Assembly (NCBI GenBank): GCA_001799475.1
Contig: MGTN01000153.1
Span: forward strand, 1-13,741
Direction: 5' to 3'
Length of the DNA stretch: 13,741 nt
Source: Desulfovibrionales bacterium GWA2_65_9
GTDB taxonomy: Bacteria; Desulfobacterota; Desulfovibrionia; Desulfovibrionales; Desulfovibrionaceae
Part shown: piece after piece, positions 6,714-13,741 of the stretch
Layout: each line of letters starts with the position of its first letter
Numbering within the stretch: the first letter of the stretch is position 1
Notes under the pieces: model-generated
Database searches by the model: none
Told to the model about the DNA's origin: nothing
What the model saw: the letters and a program-made list of their open reading frames with translations, nothing else
Translations under genes and position numbers: made by a program

Positions 6714-6729
6714 AGCAGCTCTCGTGCCA
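6714..6729 (-). promoter_or_regulatory. Sigma-54 (-24/-12) promoter
   Basis: On the minus strand the sequence reads TGGCACGAGAGCTGCT. The RpoN consensus is TGGCACG-N4-TTGC(A/T): the -24 block is exact, the invariant GG and GC are separated by the required 10 bases, and one position of the -12 block differs (C for T). Transcription would start near 6703, giving a leader of about 80 bases to the ATG at 6623. An AT-rich stretch at 6738-6760, between promoter and enhancer, could be a bend or IHF region, but no clear IHF consensus is seen. Confidence 0.85.
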
Positions 6730-6762
6730 TAACGACATCTTCATTTATTTAAGCAGATTGCA

Positions 6763-6777
6763 GTGTATTCGGAACAC
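6763..6777. promoter_or_regulatory. Possible second regulator site, GTGT-N7-ACAC
   Basis: Inverted repeat of GTGT (6763-6766) and ACAC (6774-6777) with a 7-base spacer. Its centre is 31 bp, about three helical turns, from the centre of the site at 6792-6810, and the spacer length is the same. The arm sequence differs, so it may be chance. Confidence 0.25.
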
Positions 6778-6791
6778 ACCGGCGGGCCTGG

Positions 6792-6810
6792 CGGACGAAT
6801 TCTGCGTCCG
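6792..6810. promoter_or_regulatory. Inverted repeat, probable enhancer (UAS) for the sigma-54 activator
   Basis: CGGACG (6792-6797), a 7-base spacer and CGTCCG (6805-6810) form a perfect 6-bp inverted repeat. It is centred about 73 bp upstream of the -24 element and about 97 bp from the predicted start, the usual place for an activator binding site. It also lies just upstream of a TTGACC (6817-6822) that could be the -35 of the activator gene, so it could also mediate autoregulation. Confidence 0.6.
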
Positions 6811-6887
6811 TCCCGGTTGACCTCCGGTGCGGGCCAGGGCAGAGTACGTAGCGCCAGCCCGTCGCTTTGCAACAGGGGGAAATCACA

Positions 6888-8286
<1,399 letters not shown>

Positions 8287-8294
<8 letters not shown>

Positions 8295-8303
8295 AATTCG
8301 TCC
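8287..8303. promoter_or_regulatory. Second GGACG-N7-CGTCC site, across the activator stop codon
   Basis: GGACG (8287-8291), 7 bases and CGTCC (8299-8303), identical in arms and spacing to the core of the enhancer at 6792-6810. The spacer contains the TAA stop codon (8292-8294). A degenerate copy, AAACG-CAAAATT-CTTCC, follows at 8317-8333, exactly 30 bp on. AAAATT in the spacer and CCGGGCC downstream are also shared by these two copies. Confidence 0.5.
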
Positions 8304-8400
8304 GTTGCCGGGCCGCAAACGCAAAATTCTTCCGCCGGGCCAAAAGGGGCACCTTCCGGGCTAGGCACCCTGCGAATTTCTTTTGGTTTATTGAAAGGAC

Positions 8401-10173
8401 TCAGGGCAGCGGCGCGGCAGCCAGCGGCATGCGCCAGCCAGAACCGAAGCTGCGCCAGGCGATCTTGATGCCCGGCGCGGCCTGCCTGCGCTTGAACTCG
8501 GCGAACTTCACCAGCCGGCAGACCCGCGCCACCACCTCGGCGTCGAACCCGCTCGCCACGATCTCCGCGGCGGTCTGGTTCTTTTCCACGTGCAGGGCCA
8601 GGATGGCGTCCAGCACGTCGTAGGGCGGCAGGGAGTCCTGGTCGGTCTGGTCGGGCCGCAGCTCGGCCGACGGGGCCTTGTCGATGATGGCTTGGGGGAT
8701 GACCTGGGGGATGGGCTGGGGGACGCCCTCGCCCTTGAGGCCCCCCTTCAGCTGATTGATGTGCCGGGCCAGGGCGTAGACCTGGGTCTTGCGCAGGTCG
8801 CTGATGAGCGCGAACCCGCCGGACATGTCGCCGTAGATGGTGCAGTAGCCCACGGCCAGCTCGCTCTTGTTGCCCGTGGTCAAAACCAGCGCCCCGGTCT
8901 TGTTGGACAGCGCCATGAGCAGGTTGCCCCGGATGCGCGACTGGATGTTCTCCTCCGTGGTGCCCGGCCCCTGCCCCGGTGCCAGCGCCGCGAAGCTTTC
9001 GCCCAGCGCGGCGTCAAAACCCTGCATCAGCGGCGCGATGGGGATGGTGCGCGTCATCATGCCGAGGTTTTGCGCCAGGGCCAGGGAATCGTCGATGCTG
9101 CCTTGGCTGGACCAGGGCGAGGGCATGAGCACGCCCAGCACGTTCTGCGGCCCCAACGCCTCCACAGCCACGGCCGCCACCACGGCGGAGTCGATGCCGC
9201 CGGACAGCCCCAGCAGGGCTTTCGTAAAGCCGCACTTGCGCAGGTAGTCGCGCGTGCCGAGCACCAGCGCCTGCCAGATTTCTGCGCTGGAAGAGGGCTC
9301 CGCGCTGACCAAAGGCTCGTCCGGGGTCAGAACCTTCCGGGCCGCCTGGCCCTGTGCAAAGCCGCCCGCCACGTCCGCCACCAGCACGTTCGCCACCAGC
9401 ACGTCCTCGGCGAACCCGGCGGCCTGGGCCAAAAGTGTTCCGTCCGGGCCATAGATCGCGCTGCGACCGTCAAAGACCAGCTCGTCGTTGCCGCCCACCT
9501 GGTTGCAGTAGACCAGCGGCAGGCCCCGCTTTTTGGCGATGGCCGAGAGCATGTCTCGCCTGAGCGCCTGCTTGCGCAAACTGAACGGCGAGGCCGAGAG
9601 GTTCAGCAGAACCTGTGCCCCGGCAGCGACAGCGGCCTCCACCGGATCCACGGGGTACAGGCGGTGCGGCCAGTAGTCCTTGTCGTTCCAGAGGTCCTCG
9701 CAGATGGTCACGCCGAGCTTCAGGCCCCGGTATTCCACAACCCCTGAACCCCCGAAGGGGGCGAAGGGGCTGGGCTCGAAATAGCGCGCCTCGTCAAAGA
9801 CGTCGTAGGTGGGCAGCAGGGATTTGCGGATGCGCGCGCGGATGCGCCCGGCCTCGCACCACAGGGCGGCGTTGTAAAGCGCCTTGCCCTGGCCCGAGGC
9901 ATTGGGCTCCGGGCAGCCGAGCACCAGGGCCGGGCCTCCGGGGAAACGCTCGTGCAGGCGGCGCGCCAAGGCCTCGGCCTGGGCAAAGGCGGCCCGGCAA
10001 AAGCCCTGGTAGAGCAGCAGGTCGCGCGGGGGATAGCCGGTGAGCGCCAGCTCCGGGGTCAGGCAGAGGTCCGCGCCAGCGGCCTGGGCCGTTGTGTAGG
10101 CGGCTTCGATGCGCGCGGCGTTTCCGGTGAGGTCGCCCACCACGGGATTGATCTGGAGCAGGCCGATCTGCAT
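8401..10173 (-). CDS. nadE: Glutamine-dependent NAD+ synthetase
   Basis: The protein has 590 residues, of the two-domain type. The nitrilase-like glutaminase domain (about 1-270) shows the expected triad: Glu41 in LTPELALTGYPPRD, Lys117 in RKSLLPTYDVFDE and Cys158 in VTICEDLWND. The synthetase domain carries the pyrophosphatase loop SGGIDS (324-329) and later the TTGNKSELAVGYCT(I)YGDM block. It releases ammonia from glutamine and uses ATP to amidate nicotinic acid adenine dinucleotide, the last step of NAD+ synthesis, in the cytoplasm. The ATG at 10173 follows AAGGAC at good spacing. Near residues 474-486 a short Pro/Gln-rich repeat (QPIPQVIPQ) forms an insertion-like loop. The gene lies 37 bases after the glycosyltransferase gene and is probably the last gene of that operon. 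Confidence 0.97.
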   Translation of the reverse strand: MQIGLLQINPVVGDLTGNAARIEAAYTTAQAAGADLCLTPELALTGYPPRDLLLYQGFCRAAFAQAEALARRLHERFPGGPALVLGCPEPNASGQGKALYNAALWCEAGRIRARIRKSLLPTYDVFDEARYFEPSPFAPFGGSGVVEYRGLKLGVTICEDLWNDKDYWPHRLYPVDPVEAAVAAGAQVLLNLSASPFSLRKQALRRDMLSAIAKKRGLPLVYCNQVGGNDELVFDGRSAIYGPDGTLLAQAAGFAEDVLVANVLVADVAGGFAQGQAARKVLTPDEPLVSAEPSSSAEIWQALVLGTRDYLRKCGFTKALLGLSGGIDSAVVAAVAVEALGPQNVLGVLMPSPWSSQGSIDDSLALAQNLGMMTRTIPIAPLMQGFDAALGESFAALAPGQGPGTTEENIQSRIRGNLLMALSNKTGALVLTTGNKSELAVGYCTIYGDMSGGFALISDLRKTQVYALARHINQLKGGLKGEGVPQPIPQVIPQAIIDKAPSAELRPDQTDQDSLPPYDVLDAILALHVEKNQTAAEIVASGFDAEVVARVCRLVKFAEFKRRQAAPGIKIAWRSFGSGWRMPLAAAPLP

Positions 10174-10210
10174 GGCGACGTCCTTCGCAACGTGCTGGCC
10201 TGGCGGCCTG

Positions 10211-11314
10211 TTAATCGCGGGGGTCGGTCAGAGTGCCGGACCGTGTATCGGGCCGTGCTTTGGGCACTGCGCCGCGCACCACCTCGCGCACCTTGAAGGG
10301 CATGTTGCCGCTGGCCACATCGTGGGTGTTCACCAGCACCTCCAGGATCAGCCCGGTGCTCATGAACCCAAGCGACGACAGGTAGAACAGCACGGCCCCC
10401 AGGAACGGCGGCCGGGTGCCCATGTGCACGCCCAGGAAAAGCTTCTCGTACAAGAGCCAGACCATGGTCAGCGTGGCCAGGAGGAACAGCCACAAGCTGA
10501 TGCGCCCGAAGAGATACACGGGCCGCTGCTTGTAGGAGTTCTGGAACCACAGGAGCACGATGTCGAAGAGCACGTCGATGCTGCGGCCGATGCCGTAATG
10601 GCTCTTGCCCGCAAAGCGCGGGGGCGCGCTTGTGGGCACCTCGCACACAGCACCCCCCTGGCCGTAGACCAGGGCCGGGATGAGCCGGTGCTGGCCCTCG
10701 CGCAGCTTGAGCGAGCGCGCCAGGTCGCCATTGATGCAGGACAGCCCGCCCATGTCGTGGATGTCGCACTTGCTGGTGGCGCGCATGAGATAGTTGGCCA
10801 CAAGGCTCGGGATGCGGCGCAGGAAGAGCGATTCCTGGCGCTTCTGGCGCACGCCCTTGACCAGCTCGTAGCCCTCGCGGATCTTCTGGATGAGGCTCGG
10901 GACTTCCTCGGGCGGGTGCTGCAGGTCGCCGTCCATGATGACCACGTACCGGCCACAGGAGTGCTGGATGCCCGCATAGATGGCCGTGCACTGGCCGCGG
11001 TTGCGCGCCAGGAACACGCCCACGAGATGCGGATCGCCCGCTGCCAGCTCGCGGATGATCTCGGGCGTGGAATCCGTGCTGCCGTCGTTCACCAGCACGA
11101 TCTCGTAGCTCGCGCCCAGGCCCTGGAGGGCCGCGCCGATGCGGCTGTGGAACTCGCGCACGCAGAGCTCCTCGTTGTGCATGGGCGTGACGATGCTGAC
11201 CTCCACAGGCCAGGCCCCTTCGGGGTTCAAGGCCCCTTCAGGGTTCAAGGGACGACCGGCCCCGGCCTGGGCGAGGGAGCCGTTCTTGGGGCAGTTCAGG
11301 TCGGATCGTGCCAT
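10211..11314 (-). CDS. Membrane-anchored family 2 glycosyltransferase (GtrB/ArnC/DPM1-like)
   Basis: The protein has 367 residues. The GT2 domain starts at about 37 (VSIVTPMHNEE), with VLVNDGSTDST at 74-83 and the metal-binding DGD in MDGDLQHPPEE at 127-137. Two C-terminal membrane segments, about 272-292 and 304-328, anchor it in the inner membrane as in polyprenyl-phosphate sugar transferases. By family it would move a sugar from a nucleotide donor to undecaprenyl phosphate; the sugar is not readable. Residues 23-34 are LNPEGA twice, encoded by an 18-bp tandem duplication just before the fold. The ATG at 11314 has only a weak ribosome binding site (AGGA about 16 bases upstream), so a later start is possible; LNPEGA may then be leader. 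The upstream deacetylase gene ends 60 bases away. Confidence 0.92.
   Translation of the reverse strand: MARSDLNCPKNGSLAQAGAGRPLNPEGALNPEGAWPVEVSIVTPMHNEELCVREFHSRIGAALQGLGASYEIVLVNDGSTDSTPEIIRELAAGDPHLVGVFLARNRGQCTAIYAGIQHSCGRYVVIMDGDLQHPPEEVPSLIQKIREGYELVKGVRQKRQESLFLRRIPSLVANYLMRATSKCDIHDMGGLSCINGDLARSLKLREGQHRLIPALVYGQGGAVCEVPTSAPPRFAGKSHYGIGRSIDVLFDIVLLWFQNSYKQRPVYLFGRISLWLFLLATLTMVWLLYEKLFLGVHMGTRPPFLGAVLFYLSSLGFMSTGLILEVLVNTHDVASGNMPFKVREVVRGAVPKARPDTRSGTLTDPRD
11213..11248. repeat. 18-bp tandem duplication in the glycosyltransferase N-terminus
   Basis: GGCCCCTTCGGGGTTCAA (11213-11230) is followed directly by the same 18 bases with one change (11231-11248). It encodes LNPEGA twice, in frame, ahead of the catalytic domain. 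Confidence 0.9.
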
Positions 11315-11374
11315 GCTCGGTATCCCGTTTTCCTGCTGGTTGTTCAGCTCATGGTTCTGGGGCGTGTGGCCACG

Positions 11375-12286
11375 TTACTGGCGAAATTCCGGCCGCAGGC
11401 CGCGCGTGGCCGGGTCGAGCTGGCCGTAATGCACCAGCCGGGCTCCGGCGCTGGCGAACACCGCGTCCCAGCCCGGTGCGGCCAGGGCGTCGCGCTCGGC
11501 CGTCCACTGGCCGCTGATGCGCATGGGGCCGTACTCTGCGGGCAGCGGGCCATCTGTTTCCATTGGCGCGCCGGGGTGGCAGACCACCTCCAGCACATCA
11601 GGCCGCACCCGCTTCATATACGCACCAAGCCGCCCCGGCAACAGGCTGGCCCCCTGGTCGGCCACGCCGAACACGCATTGCGGGCAGGCCACCCGCCCGT
11701 TCTTCGGCAACTGGTGCCACAGGGCGAAGAGATTGAGGATGCGCGCGCGGCGGGCGCCCTTGTCCCAGCGCAGGGGTGAGACCAGCTCCACAGGCCGGCG
11801 CACCCAACCGATGCCGAAGCGTTCGGCCACGCGGCAGGCGGCCTCGAACAGCCCCGGCCAGACGTGGATGTGCTTTTCGGAATCCAGGTGCGTGGGCGTG
11901 ACGCCCAGCTCCAGCGCGCGCTCCACCTGGCGCGTCCACTCGCGCTCGGCGTCGGCCGGGGTGAAGGCGCGGCCCAGGTAGCGCTTGAACAGCGCCACAT
12001 AGTCGCCCAGGAACAGGCCGGAAGGCCCCACAAGGCCCGGAATCTCGTGCGCCGGGCTCATGGGGCGGCCGCGAAGAATGTTCAGGTGCACGCCGATGCC
12101 GAGCGCTCCAGCTCCTGAGGAGGACCCGCTCTCGCACAGGCGGGCCGCAGCGACCGCGTCCGGGCCGTTGACCAGGAGCGTGGCCGAGCTCACGCGCGCC
12201 AGACCGGCCAGGTCCTCCACGGCGCGGCGCACGGCCACATGCAGGCCCAGATCATCGACATTGACCACCACGAACATGGGCGGCAT
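11375..12286 (-). CDS. YdjC/ChbG-family carbohydrate deacetylase
   Basis: The protein has 303 residues. The ATG at 12286 is chosen because GGGG lies 5 bases upstream; an ATG at 12277 is an alternative, and longer in-frame starts would add an unrelated Arg-rich N-terminus. The motifs are those of the YdjC/ChbG fold: an N-terminal strand ending in Asp-Asp (NVDDLG, 9-14), His near 67 (IGVHLN), THLDSEKHIHVWPG near 132-145 and EVVCHPG near 232-238. Together these give the Asp-His-His metal site and the catalytic residues. By family it removes acetyl groups from N-acetylated sugars; HpnK of hopanoid clusters is a relative. There is no signal peptide, so it is cytoplasmic. Placed ahead of a polyprenyl-type glycosyltransferase, it may deacetylate a lipid-linked or nucleotide sugar in the same pathway. 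That last point is inference. Confidence 0.9.
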   Translation of the reverse strand: MPPMFVVVNVDDLGLHVAVRRAVEDLAGLARVSSATLLVNGPDAVAAARLCESGSSSGAGALGIGVHLNILRGRPMSPAHEIPGLVGPSGLFLGDYVALFKRYLGRAFTPADAEREWTRQVERALELGVTPTHLDSEKHIHVWPGLFEAACRVAERFGIGWVRRPVELVSPLRWDKGARRARILNLFALWHQLPKNGRVACPQCVFGVADQGASLLPGRLGAYMKRVRPDVLEVVCHPGAPMETDGPLPAEYGPMRISGQWTAERDALAAPGWDAVFASAGARLVHYGQLDPATRGLRPEFRQ

Positions 12287-12398
12287 GCTATCCCCTGGCG
12301 CGCAGAAGGTAAAGCGCGAGCCGCAGTCAGGCCGCGCCCAGGCCGCGCCGAACATCCTTCGGAGCCGCGCGGGCACTCGCTTTCCGCCAAGATTCCAC

Positions 12399-12427
12399 TA
12401 GCCAACCTGCAAAAGCTTGAGTATCAT
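12399..12427 (+). promoter_or_regulatory. Promoter copy 1 (TAGCCA-N17-TATCAT)
   Basis: TAGCCA (12399-12404, 4 of 6 to the -35 consensus), a spacer of 17, then TATCAT (12422-12427, 5 of 6 to the -10). It is the distal copy within the duplication and directs transcription towards the CBS-ACT gene. Confidence 0.5.
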
Positions 12428-12448
12428 CAACAAAAATGACACCGCCGC

Positions 12449-12477
12449 TAGCCAACATGCGCAAGCTAAGGTATCAT
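12449..12477 (+). promoter_or_regulatory. Promoter copy 2 (TAGCCA-N17-TATCAT)
   Basis: The same -35 (12449-12454), 17-base spacer and -10 (12472-12477) as copy 1, while the spacer between them has diverged. The start would be near 12484, giving a leader of about 55 bases to the ATG at 12540. Confidence 0.55.
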
Positions 12478-12539
12478 CAACAAAAATGACACCACCGCCC
12501 CGCCCTGATTCCGGGAGGGGCGAAGCACAGGAGACAGGC

Positions 12540-13190
12540 ATGCTCATCGAAAACTGGATGACCAAGGACGTCGTGACCGCGACCCCGGAGACCTCGATGA
12601 TGAAGGCCTCCAAGATCATGAAGGAGAAGGGCATCAGCCGCTTGCCCGTGGTGGACGAGCACGGCGTGCTGCTGGGCATCGTGAGCGACCGCGACATCAA
12701 GGACGCCTCGCCCTCCAAGGCCACCACGCTCGACATGCACGAGCTGTACTACCTGCTCTCGGAGATCAAGCTTAAGGACATCATGACCAAGAAGGTCGTG
12801 ACCATCAAGGCGGGCGAGACCGTGGACAGCGCTGCGGCGGTCATGCTGGAGCACAAGATCGGCGGCATGCCCGTGGTGGACGACGGCAACAAGGTCGTGG
12901 GCATCGTGACCGACTCGGACATCTTCAAGGTGCTGGTGCGCATCACCGGCGTGCTGGAGGGCGGCGTGCAGATCGGGGTGCGCCTGCCCAACGAGCCCGG
13001 CGGACTGGTGCCAGTGCTCGATTACCTGAAGGACCACGGCGCGCGGCTCATGAGCTTGCTTACTGCCTGCGAACCCGCCGAGGTGGGCAAGCGCGACGTC
13101 TACATCCGCATCCGCGACATGGACAAGACCGCGCTGACCAAGCTCAAGGCCGAGATGAAGGACGCTTTCGAGGTTGTCTACTGGGTGTAG
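12540..13190 (+). CDS. CBS-CBS-ACT domain protein (AcuB-like sensor)
   Basis: The protein has 216 residues. The ATG at 12540 follows AGGAG at 6 bases. Two CBS motifs form a Bateman module: residues 7-55 (MTKDVVTATPETSM to LLGIVSDRD) and 81-133 (IMTKKVVTIKAGETV to VVGIVTDSD). Both repeats keep the G-I-V-[ST]-D-x-D end that binds adenosine nucleotides in many such proteins. An ACT-like domain follows at about 140-216, with VRLPNEPGGLVPVL. By family this combination senses an adenine nucleotide and perhaps an amino acid, and acts on an unknown partner in the cytoplasm. It resembles AcuB of the acetoin gene group, but no acuA or acuC lies nearby, so the symbol is not assigned. It is a single-gene unit with a duplicated promoter and its own terminator. 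Confidence 0.93.
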   Translation: MLIENWMTKDVVTATPETSMMKASKIMKEKGISRLPVVDEHGVLLGIVSDRDIKDASPSKATTLDMHELYYLLSEIKLKDIMTKKVVTIKAGETVDSAAAVMLEHKIGGMPVVDDGNKVVGIVTDSDIFKVLVRITGVLEGGVQIGVRLPNEPGGLVPVLDYLKDHGARLMSLLTACEPAEVGKRDVYIRIRDMDKTALTKLKAEMKDAFEVVYWV

Positions 13191-13213
13191 GACCTCTGGG
13201 AAATAGAAAGGCG

Positions 13214-13246
13214 AAAGGCCGGGGGTTGCAGCCTCCGGCCTTTTTT
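13214..13246 (+). terminator. Intrinsic terminator of the CBS-ACT gene
   Basis: GGCCGGGGG (13217-13225) pairs with CCTCCGGCC (13232-13240) with one G-U pair and a 6-base loop, followed by TTTTTT (13241-13246). AAA at 13214-13216 extends the stem into the T-run, so it could also stop transcripts from the opposite side. Confidence 0.92.
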
Positions 13247-13275
13247 ATTGGCGCGTGGGAGTGCGGTGATTGTAT

Positions 13276-13741
13276 CTAGTGTTGCATGATCATGGATATG
13301 TCACGTAATCCGACAATGCCAAATAAGATGTAAAGAGCATATGCACCTATGACAAATGGCACAACGATTTCTGAAAAATAGCAAACGACAATTATTGCTG
13401 TCGGCTTCATGCGGAACCAAAAGGAATTGATGAACTCATTATGACCCTTTGATACCTCCACCTCACTATCGCTAACTTTTGGGATGCCATCTTTGTAGAT
13501 CTTCCATATTTTCTCAAGGTGCATAACCCATGAAATATAATTATTTTTTAGGAGAAAAGAAAAAAGCCTCAAAGAAAACATCAAAGACTCATACAAAATG
13601 CAAATCGCTAATACTGAGTAAATGTTTACGCTGTCTGCAATTGGCATGTCGATGCCGAACACTGTTAACTTCGAAACGTGCAATTTTAACCCTAAAAGGG
13701 CAATCGCAACTGTAGAGAAAGCAATAAGGTTACGTCTCGAT
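13276..13741 (-). CDS. AT-rich membrane protein, 5' partial at window edge
   Basis: The minus-strand frame is open from the window edge to TAG at 13276, giving 154 residues of the C-terminal part. No ATG occurs in the first 30 codons, and the frame continues without a stop through 13740, so the start lies outside. The visible part begins SRRNLIAFSTVAIALLG, a charged start followed by a hydrophobic segment. A second long segment follows at about residues 39-65, and a third at about 113-146. Between them is a charged cytoplasmic or periplasmic stretch (KIWKIYKDGIPKVSDSEVE). No family was recognised. Base composition is far AT-richer than everything except the gene at 5192-5746, with A/T-ending codons, which suggests acquired DNA. 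It converges on the CBS-ACT gene across the terminator at 13214-13246. Confidence 0.7.
   Translation of the reverse strand, partial: SRRNLIAFSTVAIALLGLKLHVSKLTVFGIDMPIADSVNIYSVLAICILYESLMFSLRLFSFLLKNNYISWVMHLEKIWKIYKDGIPKVSDSEVEVSKGHNEFINSFWFRMKPTAIIVVCYFSEIVVPFVIGAYALYILFGIVGLRDISMIMQH

Larger units (their letters stand above)
12398..12497. repeat. 50-bp tandem duplication of a promoter region
   Basis: Copy 1 is 12398-12447 and copy 2 is 12448-12497, adjoining with period 50 and 43 of 50 positions identical. Six of the seven differences fall between positions 10 and 24 of the unit; the last 26 bases differ at one position only. It lies in the 253-base divergent gap between 12286 and 12540. 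Confidence 0.92.

Noticed and set aside
8590..9747. 385-codon frame antisense to nadE
   Set aside because: The nadE motifs on the minus strand are unambiguous; this frame is a His/Gln/Gly-rich shadow.
10109..11779. 556-codon plus-strand frame across the glycosyltransferase and parts of two other genes
   Set aside because: It spans three well-supported minus-strand genes and their gaps, with shadow-type composition.
12398..12497. The tandem repeat as a CRISPR array or plasmid iteron
   Set aside because: Only two directly adjoining 50-bp copies without spacers are present, with no cas or replication gene; a promoter reading explains the conserved parts.
12417..12539. Upstream extension of the CBS-ACT gene into the tandem repeat, giving a longer N-terminus
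   Set aside because: The ATG at 12540 has a proper ribosome binding site and begins at the domain; the extension would translate promoter repeats.

Overview
The window is GC-rich DNA with long, strongly GC-biased coding frames, and it reads like a chromosome of a Desulfovibrio-type sulfate reducer (Desulfovibrionaceae). That guess rests on gene style: a single-Cache chemoreceptor, a PAS-type sigma-54 activator with a cysteine-rich sensor, a ferredoxin-nitroreductase and a CBS-ACT protein. It does not rest on a marker gene. No rRNA, tRNA, CRISPR array or transposase gene was recognised.

Layout. Positions 1-1719 (+) hold the 3' part of a chemoreceptor. A convergent, hairpin-containing gap follows, then a two-gene minus-strand operon (4082 down to 1984): a CNT-type nucleoside transporter and a ferredoxin-nitroreductase. 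Positions 4272-5105 (+) encode a polytopic membrane protein of unknown role. Positions 5192-5746 (+) encode a markedly AT-richer, membrane-anchored protein with a HEPN-like R-x4-H motif. Positions 5798-5980 (-) are a 60-codon C-terminal remnant of a MetE-like gene.

The most distinctive part is 5981-8334. A 189-residue protein of unknown family (6054-6623, -) has a near-perfect sigma-54 promoter of its own (6714-6729). The divergently transcribed neighbour (6888-8294, +) encodes a sigma-54 enhancer-binding activator with a Cys-rich PAS sensor. Between them, at the usual enhancer distance, lies an inverted repeat GGACG-N7-CGTCC. The same repeat recurs across the stop codon of the activator gene, with a degenerate third copy 30 bp further on. 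This looks like a self-contained sensor/activator/target module whose target function is unknown.

Positions 12286 down to 8401 (-) form a probable three-gene operon: a YdjC/ChbG-like deacetylase, a membrane-anchored family 2 glycosyltransferase, and glutamine-dependent NAD+ synthetase. Positions 12540-13190 (+) encode a CBS-CBS-ACT sensor protein driven by a promoter region present as a 50-bp tandem duplication, and ending in a good intrinsic terminator. The last 466 bases are very AT-rich and hold the 3' part of a membrane protein gene (-) whose frame stays open to the window edge; this is probably acquired DNA.
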